Notes under the pieces: model-generated | The model's database searches: none | Seen by the model: only the letters and a program-made list of their open reading frames with translations | What the model was told of the DNA's origin: nothing | Position numbers and translations under genes: made by a program | Part shown: positions 1 through 8,714 of the stretch, one piece after another | Position numbering within the stretch: position 1 is the first letter of the stretch | How the letters are laid out: every line of letters begins with the position of its first letter | NCBI GenBank assembly: GCA_026418475.1 | Contig: JAOABG010000002.1 | Coordinates: forward strand, 1 to 35,508 | Source: a bacterium | Lineage (GTDB): Bacteria; DRYD01 | Length of the DNA stretch: 35,508 nucleotides | Direction: 5' to 3'

Positions 1-838
1 TTCTATTTTTTAATTCTCCAAATGATCCTAAAAATCCCCCAAGAACAATGCTTATAGGACGATGATCAGAGGCCAAAACAACCTCTGGCTTCTCTTTTTT
101 ATCAACAACATCATAAGTCCCCTGTATAACGAAATTTTTAACACTATCAGAAATTCTTATATAGTCAACTATACTCGGACCATGGTTAGCATAAATACCA
201 CCACCAGACATAGGCTGATAGTAGTGAGTCGGAACATCAATATCTTTTGATAACTTATCAACATTTCTAACATCAATAAACCCGTTTTTTTCAAAGATCT
301 GGCTAACCTCAGAAAAAGGTAAATCATTATAATCGCCCAATATCACTGTAGGGATCTTACTTTTATTTACCAACTCTATAGTTCTCCTGGCTTCCTTTTT
401 TCTTTGTTCCTGGGACTCTGGATTCATCTTAGCCTTGAAATGTACAGAAACAAATTTCATATCAAACCCAGGCATAATTTCAACAATAGCTTCAACAGGA
501 GGCCTATAAAAAACATTCTCTTTCTCATTTATTGTATAGCTCTTTATTGGAAATCTTTTATCAACAAGCAATGCACAAGCTATACCTCTACCATCACTTT
601 TACCAACTATAACATTGTACCTATCTTTTAAACCAGCCAAAACCAACACTTCCTTAACTATATTGATATTCTCCACTTCCTGCAAAGCAACAATGTCACT
701 GTTAAGACTCTTCAAGATTTCTGCCAAAGCTTTCTTAGACTCTTCTGACTTGGGTGGCCCATCATCTTTAACAGGATCATCAAACTTGTCAAACAAATTC
801 TCAACGTTATACGTGCTAACTTTTATGTTTAATATCAT
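1..838 (-). CDS. Endonuclease/exonuclease/phosphatase (EEP) family protein, C-terminus cut by window edge
   Basis: Reverse-strand translation from ATG at 838: MILNIKVSTYNVENLFDKFDDPVKDDG...LNSDIVALQEVENI...VILGDYNDLP...YANHGPSIVDYIRI...ASDHRPISIVLGG; EEP motifs (NVENLFD, ALQEVEN, GDYND, SDHRP). Upstream AAAAGGAGAAAAATT RBS. Open at position 1; not in the ORF track. Confidence 0.9.
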   Translation of the reverse strand, partial: MILNIKVSTYNVENLFDKFDDPVKDDGPPKSEESKKALAEILKSLNSDIVALQEVENINIVKEVLVLAGLKDRYNVIVGKSDGRGIACALLVDKRFPIKSYTINEKENVFYRPPVEAIVEIMPGFDMKFVSVHFKAKMNPESQEQRKKEARRTIELVNKSKIPTVILGDYNDLPFSEVSQIFEKNGFIDVRNVDKLSKDIDVPTHYYQPMSGGGIYANHGPSIVDYIRISDSVKNFVIQGTYDVVDKKEKPEVVLASDHRPISIVLGGFLGSFGELKNR

Positions 839-936
839 AATTTTTCTCCTTTTATTTTTTATAAAGTATTATTAACTTTTTAGAAATACCTATAAAACAT
901 TGTAAAAAAAATGTTAAAATGTGTTTAACTTTTTTT

Positions 937-2211
937 CTACAAAATTCTTTGAAAATTTTTCAAAACAAAAATGATTCTATCAACTATACCAGTTCCACCT
1001 AAAAAACTCCCAAATATGAAAATCCCCATCTTCTCTAATTCCTTTAAATAATACTTATTAGAAAGGTAAAAATCCAAATACTGGGAATCATAGTCAATAA
1101 TGGAATTATTCCAAAAAACACTAAAGTAATCAATAACACTATTTTCAAAGTCATAACCCAAAAAACTGAAAAATTTACATAACTCATAAAAAACAGCAGA
1201 ATAATCATTTGTTTTTGAAAAAACTCGCAGTACTTCTATTTCACTTTCATCATACCATTTCTTAGAAAAAAAAGTTATAGATTTAATCCAATCATTATTC
1301 CTGAATATTATTCCATTTGATTTTAAAGAAACAATCTTGTTTAAAATAAAAACATGAATCATAGAAGAGTGATAATTCAAAGAACTTAATTTCTGACATA
1401 ATAACTCAATGTTCTTGCTATAAAAAGACATATCTTTTAAAAGAATAAGCATTTTATTAGCCTCCCCAGTAAATACAACTTTCTTACACTTATAACTATC
1501 ATTAACAAAAAAATAACTTCCATCAAAAATTATCTTATGAATTTTTTCTTTAACTATCTTTTTATTTTTTGACAACTTCTTCACAATTGAACCTAATCCC
1601 AATGGACTGGTAAACATGGTAATAGGCCTATAAAATATCTCATTTTCAAATTTCTTTACAAAAGGATAAACAAATTTTAACATCAATCTTCTGGATTCAA
1701 TACCAAAAACTGATTCAAAAATGGGGAATATCACCCTGTCAGAAAAAATTCTACCAAATCTCCTAATGGAATAATCATAAAGCGTCCAACCATCATATAG
1801 ATCTTTTTCAAAAAAAAACTTGTTAAATAAAAATTTTGCTAAAAAACTGATTTTCTCCGACAACATCATAAAATCACCAAACATGAAATCACTAATATTA
1901 GAAGGAATAAAATAGATGTGGTTATTATCTGCAATATAAATCCTATTTCTCTTCATAATCTTTTTCTGTTCGAAAATATCAGAAAAATATCCCTCAATAA
2001 AATTCAATTTATCCTTATCAAAAATAATAGATTCTGGTCCAAGTTCAATAAAATATTCCCTACTTTTATATCTATAACACATAGTCTGAATCTTACCACC
2101 TATTTCATTTTCTTCAAAAATAAGCATTTCACGATTTGATATAAGGTTAGCTAAAACAAGACCAGTTATACCAGCACCTATTATGACAATATCTACTTCT
2201 TTATAACCCAA
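937..2211 (-). CDS. FAD-dependent oxidoreductase, protoporphyrinogen oxidase (HemY)-like
   Basis: N-terminal dinucleotide-binding motif VDIVIIGAGITGLVLANLI, ELGPESI, C-terminal GSFLGGTGIVDRI similar to HemY/PPOX layout. Confidence 0.7.
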   Translation of the reverse strand: MGYKEVDIVIIGAGITGLVLANLISNREMLIFEENEIGGKIQTMCYRYKSREYFIELGPESIIFDKDKLNFIEGYFSDIFEQKKIMKRNRIYIADNNHIYFIPSNISDFMFGDFMMLSEKISFLAKFLFNKFFFEKDLYDGWTLYDYSIRRFGRIFSDRVIFPIFESVFGIESRRLMLKFVYPFVKKFENEIFYRPITMFTSPLGLGSIVKKLSKNKKIVKEKIHKIIFDGSYFFVNDSYKCKKVVFTGEANKMLILLKDMSFYSKNIELLCQKLSSLNYHSSMIHVFILNKIVSLKSNGIIFRNNDWIKSITFFSKKWYDESEIEVLRVFSKTNDYSAVFYELCKFFSFLGYDFENSVIDYFSVFWNNSIIDYDSQYLDFYLSNKYYLKELEKMGIFIFGSFLGGTGIVDRIIFVLKNFQRIL

Positions 2212-3068
2212 AGAATGGCACTCCTTGAAGGCTTATTTCTGCTTATTTCAACTTTTGAAGGTCTTATCTTCTTGAAAGTCAACCCACTTGATTTTATGAA
2301 ATCCTTTATTACTTTACCTTCAAGAGAATGGTAAGATATAATAAGCAATAAAAAACTTCGTTTATAATTTTTAAAAAAATTTAGAAGATCCGTTAATTCC
2401 TCCAGCTCCCTGTTCACAAATATCCTCAAAGCCAAATATATCTTCTGAAGAGTATCCTTTAAAAACTTTGAACTAACAACTTTAGATATTGACTTGTTTA
2501 AATCATATGTGGTTCTTATTTCACTCCTTTTCCTATCAACAACTATGACACTAACGATCTTATAGACCAATCTCTTATTTTCAAAAACACGATAAAAAAT
2601 ATCGTATAACTCATCAAAACTAAATGTATTTATAACATCAAAAGCAGTAATTGGTTGACTTTTATCATACCTCATATCTAAAAATGTATCTCTATTGAAG
2701 CTAAAACCAGGCTGATTCTTTATCTGGTAATAAGATATACCCAAATCAGCCAAAACTATCAACATCTTCCCATTTAATTCCAAATTTTCAAAAAACTCTG
2801 AAAATGATACATTCAATACTTTTATATTTTCTCTATTTTCCAAAAGACTTGCTATTCTCTTCAGAGCTATCGCTATACTCTCTTTATCTTTATCCAGCAA
2901 AAAAATAGAGGAATTTTTACTCAAACAAGGGATGATTTCCGAACTATGTCCCCCAAGTCCTAAAGTACAATCAACAAAAACAATTTCATCCCAACTTTTC
3001 AGTTCATTCCTTATAACTTCAACAATCTCTCTGGATAAAACTGGAAAATGATACTCAACACTATTCAT
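2193..3068 (-). CDS. rsmH: 16S rRNA (cytosine(1402)-N(4))-methyltransferase RsmH
   Basis: YHFPVLSREIVEVI, VDCTLGLGGHSSEII, LADLGISYYQIKNQPGFSFNRDTFLDMRYD, LRIFVNRELEEL, ISYHSLEGKVIKDF: classic RsmH/MraW motifs. Confidence 0.96.
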   Translation of the reverse strand: MNSVEYHFPVLSREIVEVIRNELKSWDEIVFVDCTLGLGGHSSEIIPCLSKNSSIFLLDKDKESIAIALKRIASLLENRENIKVLNVSFSEFFENLELNGKMLIVLADLGISYYQIKNQPGFSFNRDTFLDMRYDKSQPITAFDVINTFSFDELYDIFYRVFENKRLVYKIVSVIVVDRKRSEIRTTYDLNKSISKVVSSKFLKDTLQKIYLALRIFVNRELEELTDLLNFFKNYKRSFLLLIISYHSLEGKVIKDFIKSSGLTFKKIRPSKVEISRNKPSRSAILWVIKK

Positions 3069-3072
3069 TTAA

Positions 3073-4248
3073 TTACTCATAAATAACATTGATCTTCTTA
3101 TTTTTCATAGGCAACTGTTGAACATACTTCACTTCTACTTTCAATAGATTCTCTTCTATACCCTCTTTGAGTTGCCAATTAACCAATTTTAGCTTCTCTA
3201 TAATTTCCACTTTGCTCATCTTTTTACACTCTTCATCATTTTTTATGAGGATCGTTATCAAATTCTTACTCCTATTTATCTTCAATGAAATTTGGAACGG
3301 ATAAAGAGCTTTGGCAAAGTCTTGATAATAAAAATCATAACTTGCCAACCTTATCCAATCATCAAATCTACCCATAAGTTGTATGGCCGGTTTATCGCAT
3401 GAACACTTGGGATCTATCCACATAGCCAAATCACCAGTCTTATACCTTATAATAGGACATAAATATCTATCAAGATTGGTAACTACCACTTCTCCAACTT
3501 TCCCTTTCTCATCTAAAACAATTTCATTTTCTATATCTACTATTTCAACAAACTGATGTTCAGTGAATATATGATGTTGATTTAAATCCAGCATATCACA
3601 TTGATAAGCAATAATATCAGCATCCACACTGGCATAACCACCAGATTTTATAAGTTTACAACCAATATTTCTGAGAAAATCTATTTGGTTTTCCAGAAAG
3701 TTCTCACCAGCATAGTATACCTTGTTTAAAAAATCAGTTTTTTCAGAAACAACCTGAATTATTTGAGTAGGAAGTCCAACAACACAATTCGGTCTAAAAT
3801 ACTCAAGATAATCCTTTATTAGTTCAATCGATGTTGTCCCAGAAATAGGTAATATCGTGCATCCCAATTTTTCAAGAGCTTTATTGACCGAAATAAATGA
3901 AGCCCACATATTACCAGCCATGAAAAGATTTGCAACAACATCACTGTCTATTATACTGTCATAACACTTTGATAAATAAAATGACACCAACTCAAACTCA
4001 TCAAAAGTATATGCAATATACTTTGGCTTACCAGTGGTACCACCAGTACTAAAAATATAACCAATCTTTAAATTCTTACTAACCAAACTCTTGGTTCCTG
4101 ACAAACCAAACTCGTATATATCCCAACGAGTTAAAAATGGAATCTCAGAATAATTACCTGATTCCAAATAAACTTTCCTCAAAATTTCTGAATAAAAATC
4201 ATTATTTTCTATGAGAAACTCAACCAATTTCCAAAACTTTTCATTCAT
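3073..4248 (-). CDS. Phenylacetate-CoA ligase (PaaK)-like adenylate-forming protein
   Basis: P-loop-like STGGTTGKPKYIAYT, VVTNLDRYLCPIIRYKTGDLAMW, C-terminal small domain; PaaK/CapK/LuxE-type length. Confidence 0.8.
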   Translation of the reverse strand: MNEKFWKLVEFLIENNDFYSEILRKVYLESGNYSEIPFLTRWDIYEFGLSGTKSLVSKNLKIGYIFSTGGTTGKPKYIAYTFDEFELVSFYLSKCYDSIIDSDVVANLFMAGNMWASFISVNKALEKLGCTILPISGTTSIELIKDYLEYFRPNCVVGLPTQIIQVVSEKTDFLNKVYYAGENFLENQIDFLRNIGCKLIKSGGYASVDADIIAYQCDMLDLNQHHIFTEHQFVEIVDIENEIVLDEKGKVGEVVVTNLDRYLCPIIRYKTGDLAMWIDPKCSCDKPAIQLMGRFDDWIRLASYDFYYQDFAKALYPFQISLKINRSKNLITILIKNDEECKKMSKVEIIEKLKLVNWQLKEGIEENLLKVEVKYVQQLPMKNKKINVIYE

Positions 4249-4251
4249 ATC

Positions 4252-4917
4252 TCAGTGGTAAAGCTTATGAACAACATTAATTTTATATATTCCCGTTATA
4301 AACACTGAAACCCAAAAAATAACAAAAACTAAGAAAAAAGCCAAATAATAATAAAAACCCCTATTAAACATAAATAATACATTCAATATCAATTTAACTA
4401 TTTTATAAACGTAAAATATAATAGCAAAAACTGTTAAATACAGTAAATAAGAAATAGATACAAAAGTGATGGTAAATAAAAGAGAGCAATAAATTTCTAA
4501 CATAAGTGGCTTATAAAAATACTCATTCCTCTTAAAATGATAAGATATATTCGATGGTTTGAAAAGAAAAAATTCCACATACTGAAAAACTATACCCAAA
4601 AAGAAACCCAAATAAAAACCCGTAAAATACCTTATTAAATTATTCGTTTCTCTCCAACCCGCATAAGAACTAACGCCATCAAGTCCAAAAATTAACAAAT
4701 GTACGAAAAACAATATGGCAATTGGAATAATAGGCAACCTAAACCCACTTTTATTATAGAAATATAAAGTATAAGAAAGAAGGAACCCCAAGTAAGTACC
4801 AGTATCTCTTGAACATACAAAAAACTGATAACCATCAAAGCTCTGAAAACTCCTTTCTGTTATCTGATGACAAAAAGGAGAAAATATAGTAAAAAAGAAA
4901 TCATAAATCTTTTCCAT
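4252..4917 (-). CDS. DUF2085-family membrane protein
   Basis: FCHQITERSFQSFDGYQFFVCSRDTGTYLGFLLSY matches the DUF2085 signature (CHQxPxRSF...VCxRxxGxYxG); multiple hydrophobic segments. Confidence 0.75.
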   Translation of the reverse strand: MEKIYDFFFTIFSPFCHQITERSFQSFDGYQFFVCSRDTGTYLGFLLSYTLYFYNKSGFRLPIIPIAILFFVHLLIFGLDGVSSYAGWRETNNLIRYFTGFYLGFFLGIVFQYVEFFLFKPSNISYHFKRNEYFYKPLMLEIYCSLLFTITFVSISYLLYLTVFAIIFYVYKIVKLILNVLFMFNRGFYYYLAFFLVFVIFWVSVFITGIYKINVVHKLYH

Positions 4918-5046
4918 ACCTTAAGATTGATTTCTATAGCTTCCAAAAGCAACCTCCACATAAATTATTTAACAATAGCAGAAAAGTTTTTACATTTTTT
5001 ACAAAAAGATAGTTTTCCACAAAATTGAAATACTTATTAATAAAAC

Positions 5047-5057
5047 AAGGAGGTGAT
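5047..5057 (+). promoter_or_regulatory. Strong Shine-Dalgarno sequence AAGGAGGTGAT
   Basis: AAGGAGGTGAT is complementary over 11 nt to the canonical bacterial 16S 3' end (AUCACCUCCUU), with start codon ATG at 5062. Confidence 0.9.
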
Positions 5058-5061
5058 TTAA

Positions 5062-5724
5062 ATGTCAGAAATAAACTCAGTAGGTTCTGGAGCATCAAGT
5101 GTAAGTCATGCATCAAGTAGTGCTCCATCACAAGCAAGCAGCTCGTCAGCACAAGAAACTTCTGGAGCCAGTGAAAGTAGAAACCAAACAGAAACAAGAG
5201 AAAACAATGAAAACTTAAAAGATAAAGATAAAACAGAAAAAAATGATGATAAGAAGAAGCTCCAAGAAGAAGTAGAAAAATTGAAAAAGGAATTAGAAGA
5301 ACTAAAAAAACAACTCCAAAATCAACCCAAAAGTAGCGGAGGAAACTGCGGAAAGCCAAGCCAGCAAGCACAACAAGCACAAAACAATCCCAATCAGAAC
5401 CCAAATGATCCAAACCAATTAATAATCCAAGACATATTAATGGTTCTACAAGCTCTCCAAAACGGCGGGCAAGGACTACAACAAGCAGTCCAAAAACTAC
5501 AACAAGACTACATGATGGTTAAATCCATGAACTTACCCCTTAAACCTGAAGTAGAACAAATGGCTCAACAAATACTTCAACAATATGGCGGGCAAGCAGG
5601 AGCTGGAGCAGGTCTTGCTCAGGGATTAAATCCAGCACAGGCCGTTAATCCACTAGGCCAATTAGCAGGAGCAAATATAGGGCAAGCTTTTGGAGCTCAA
5701 GGAAATCAACAACCACTAATATAA
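5062..5724 (+). CDS. Low-complexity Ser/Ala- and Gln/Asn-rich protein with central charged coiled coil; function unknown
   Basis: 220-aa ORF with very strong RBS and downstream hairpin terminator; Ser-rich N-terminus, heptad-like KKKLQEEVEKLKKELEELKKQLQ, Q/N/G-rich C-terminus, single Cys (GGNCGK). Confidence 0.85.
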   Translation: MSEINSVGSGASSVSHASSSAPSQASSSSAQETSGASESRNQTETRENNENLKDKDKTEKNDDKKKLQEEVEKLKKELEELKKQLQNQPKSSGGNCGKPSQQAQQAQNNPNQNPNDPNQLIIQDILMVLQALQNGGQGLQQAVQKLQQDYMMVKSMNLPLKPEVEQMAQQILQQYGGQAGAGAGLAQGLNPAQAVNPLGQLAGANIGQAFGAQGNQQPLI

Positions 5725-5749
5725 AGCTATCATAGATAACAATAACATT

Positions 5750-5790
5750 AATAATATAGGGGAGATTCAATCTCCCCTATATTATTTTTT
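5750..5790. terminator. Perfect 16-bp hairpin, probable bidirectional terminator between convergent genes
   Basis: AATAATATAGGGGAGA (5750-5765), loop TTCAA, TCTCCCCTATATTATT (5771-5786), then TTTT; lies between the 5062-5724 gene (+) and the GT9 gene (-). Confidence 0.9.
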
Positions 5791-6727
5791 CTAATTTGTC
5801 CATCTTGTTTAAATCTGAATACCTCAAAACCAAACACTTTGAATAGTTAGAGAAAGGACTCCATCTAACTATCCTATGTTCAAATCCCTTGTCAGGAAAA
5901 AAAGAAACAACATAAGGAACATTCAAAAAAGCAGCTAAGTGAACAGGACCAGTATCAAAACCAACAAATAAAAAACTATCAAAACACAAGTCTATATAAT
6001 CATCTATATTATCTATAAATATTTTTTCTGTTTTAGATGAGAAATTATCCAAATATTTTTTTTCGTAAGGCCCAAAGGCAACCACCAAATCACCTTTAGA
6101 TTTTAAATAATCAACCAATCTATAATAGTCATTAAAAGTAGCACCAAATTGTAAAGACTTGTAAGTAAAATGTAAAACCACTTTTCTCCTTTGCAAAACA
6201 TCCTTTTTAACAAAATAAACCTCATAATTGTATAGTTCCAAAATTTTTTTATCGTTTAATGATAAATAATCTATATTGAAATTTAAAAGTTTAAAGGAAT
6301 TCAAAACAAAATTGAAAGTATTGAGTATATCATGCCCCTTGAAGATTTTTTCAAAATCAACAAAAAAATATTTATTTCCCAGGAACAATTTCAAAATTTT
6401 AAAAACCAACTTAGAGGAATAAGAAGAAATGAATTTGTAATCTGAGTTTAAACTCAAAATAGTTTTCAAGTGTCCAAATGATCTAACCCTTCCCCAAGGT
6501 CCCAAAAATAGCGCAACATCAAAATAATTATCACTTAATTGATGAATATTTTTTACATTAACAGCTGATAATCTTTCTTCCCTTATTACATTACTTACTA
6601 AGTTATCATGATTTGTAACCCAAAATATTTTTTTGAGATCTTTAACATAGTTCAAAAGAAAAGCAACAGTAGGTATTGTAAACAATGTATCACCAAGCCC
6701 ATCATCCCTGTAAAATAATATTTTCAT
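5777..6727 (-). CDS. Glycosyltransferase family 9 (ADP-heptose:LPS heptosyltransferase-like)
   Basis: MKILFYRDDGLGDTLFTIPTVAFLL and FLFVGFDTGPVHLAAFLNVPYVVSFFPDKGFEHRIVRWSPF are GT9 hallmarks. Confidence 0.88.
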   Translation of the reverse strand: MKILFYRDDGLGDTLFTIPTVAFLLNYVKDLKKIFWVTNHDNLVSNVIREERLSAVNVKNIHQLSDNYFDVALFLGPWGRVRSFGHLKTILSLNSDYKFISSYSSKLVFKILKLFLGNKYFFVDFEKIFKGHDILNTFNFVLNSFKLLNFNIDYLSLNDKKILELYNYEVYFVKKDVLQRRKVVLHFTYKSLQFGATFNDYYRLVDYLKSKGDLVVAFGPYEKKYLDNFSSKTEKIFIDNIDDYIDLCFDSFLFVGFDTGPVHLAAFLNVPYVVSFFPDKGFEHRIVRWSPFSNYSKCLVLRYSDLNKMDKLEKII

Positions 6728-7748
6728 TTCCTTTAAATCTTTCTAATTCTTTTAATTCTTCGGTCATCATTATTTCAATCAATTTATCAAATTTCACTTT
6801 TGGTTCCCATCCCAAAATATTCTTAGCTTTGGAGTAGTCACCAATAAGAAAGTCAACTTCAGAAGGTCTATAGTATTGCTTATTGGTATCTACTCTGATA
6901 TTGCCATTTTTATCTAACGCTACAAACCTTCCATCTTTTTCTTCCCACCTTAAATGAATATCAACAAAAGAAAAAGCTTTTTCAATTAATTCCATAACAC
7001 TATGTGATTCTCCAGTGGCTAAAACAAAATCTTCAGGAACATTGTGATTCATCATGAGATACATTCCATAAACATACTCAGGAGCATATCCCCAATCACG
7101 CTTAGCTTCTATATTACCAATTTCCAATTTTTCTAATAACCCCATCTTTATCCTTGAAACACCATTAACAACTTTTTTGGTCACAAATTCAATAGCCCTC
7201 AACGGAGATTCATGATTAAACAAAATACCACACACATTAAACATATCATATGCTTCCCTATAATTCACAGTTATCCAGTGTGCAAACAACTTGGAAACCC
7301 CGTAAGGACTACGAGGATAAAAAGGTGTGGTCTCTTTTTGAGGTATCTCTCTAACCTTACCAAACAATTCAGAAGTTGAAGCCTGATAAAACTTGGTATC
7401 CTTAGAAAACATCCTGATGGCTTCCAAAATTCTTAAAACACCCAAAGAATTAACATTCGAAGTAAGAATTGGCTGCTTAAAAGAAGCATGTACAAAACTC
7501 TGAGCCGCAAGATTATAAATTTGATCAAATTTGTGTTCTCTTATAACTTCAGCAACATTACTATCCTCAAGTAAATCCATATATATTATTTTCACTTTAT
7601 CTTTTATTTTGAGTTTTTCAAGTCTCCAATATGAGGCATCAGAACTTCTCCTATCCGCACCGTAAACTTCATATCCCTCTTCCAAAAGAAGTTTTGCCAA
7701 ATAAGCACCATCCTGCCCCCTAATTCCTGTGATCAAAACCTTTTTCAT
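6702..7748 (-). CDS. gmd: GDP-mannose 4,6-dehydratase
   Basis: MKKVLITGIRGQDGAYLAKLLLEEGYEVYGADRRSS, YNLAAQSFVHASF, STSELFGKV, YPRSPYGVSK, FNHESPLR, RDWGYAPEYV. Confidence 0.95.
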   Translation of the reverse strand: MKKVLITGIRGQDGAYLAKLLLEEGYEVYGADRRSSDASYWRLEKLKIKDKVKIIYMDLLEDSNVAEVIREHKFDQIYNLAAQSFVHASFKQPILTSNVNSLGVLRILEAIRMFSKDTKFYQASTSELFGKVREIPQKETTPFYPRSPYGVSKLFAHWITVNYREAYDMFNVCGILFNHESPLRAIEFVTKKVVNGVSRIKMGLLEKLEIGNIEAKRDWGYAPEYVYGMYLMMNHNVPEDFVLATGESHSVMELIEKAFSFVDIHLRWEEKDGRFVALDKNGNIRVDTNKQYYRPSEVDFLIGDYSKAKNILGWEPKVKFDKLIEIMMTEELKELERFKGNENIILQG

Positions 7749-7756
7749 AAATCCTC

Positions 7757-8686
7757 CTAAACAGATATTTTATCCTTAATAGATTTGACATATTCAAAAG
7801 CCCTAATAGCAGCAATAGCACCATCAGAAGCAGAAGTAACCAACTGCTTTTCGCTCCCACTTCTCACATCCCCTGCAGCAAAAATTCCATCTGTTCTGGT
7901 TCTCATATGCTCATCTGTTATTATAAACCCATACTCATCCAAATCCACAAGATCCCTATAAATACCTGTCTTCGTTTCAAATCCAATAAAAATGAAAATT
8001 CCATCCACAAATAGTTCCGATATTTCCCCAGTTTTTACATTTCTAATAACCAAGTGATCAACCTTATTGTTACCTTTAATTTCCTCAACAATAGTATTCC
8101 AAATTATTTCAACATTAGGTAATCCCAAGACTTTATCTTGAAGATACTTGAATCCCCTAAATTCGTCTCTTCTGTGTATCAAGAAAACTTTTTTAGCAAT
8201 ATTAGCCAAATATGGGGTTTCCTGTAAAGCACTGTTTCCTCCACCAACAACTGCCAGAACTTTTCCTTTAAAAAATGGCCCATCACAAAGAGCACAATAG
8301 GAAACGCCTCTACCAGCAAATTCCTGCTCGCCAGGAACATTCAACTTCTTATGTGTCATCCCGGCTGTTATTATTAAACTTAAAGACTTATAAACTCCAT
8401 TGGATGTGGTTATATTTATCGATACACCTTCAGTTTTTATCTGTTCAACTTCTTCAAGAGTATTTATTTTGGCTCCAGCAATTTGAGCCTGCTTGGTCAT
8501 AATATCAGCTATCTGAGGCCCAGATATACTTATATATCCCGGATAATTCTCTATTTCATTTGTCAAAAGCAATTGTCCTCCAGGTAACTGCTTCTCAAAT
8601 ACAATAACACTAAGTCCCAACCTTGCAGCATACATAGCAGCAGTCAGTCCTGCTGCCCCAGCACCAACTATAGCACAATCGTACAT
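7757..8686 (-). CDS. trxB: Thioredoxin-disulfide reductase
   Basis: YDCAIVGAGAAGLTAAMYAARLGL, GGQLLLTNEIENYPG, redox CxxC in YCALCDGPFF, VGGGNSALQE, GIFAAGDVR. Confidence 0.95.
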   Translation of the reverse strand: MYDCAIVGAGAAGLTAAMYAARLGLSVIVFEKQLPGGQLLLTNEIENYPGYISISGPQIADIMTKQAQIAGAKINTLEEVEQIKTEGVSINITTSNGVYKSLSLIITAGMTHKKLNVPGEQEFAGRGVSYCALCDGPFFKGKVLAVVGGGNSALQETPYLANIAKKVFLIHRRDEFRGFKYLQDKVLGLPNVEIIWNTIVEEIKGNNKVDHLVIRNVKTGEISELFVDGIFIFIGFETKTGIYRDLVDLDEYGFIITDEHMRTRTDGIFAAGDVRSGSEKQLVTSASDGAIAAIRAFEYVKSIKDKISV

Positions 8687-8714
8687 ACTTTCTCACCCCT
8701 TCCATTATTAAAAA

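Noticed and set aside
62-875. Three plus-strand ORFs (62-250, 404-631, 615-875)
   Set aside because: All lie antisense to the clearly recognisable EEP-family gene (1-838, minus).
4934-5413. 159-aa minus-strand ORF antisense to the Ser/Gln-rich gene
   Set aside because: Leu/Phe-rich shadow ORF caused by the biased codons of the plus-strand gene, which has a near-perfect RBS and terminator.
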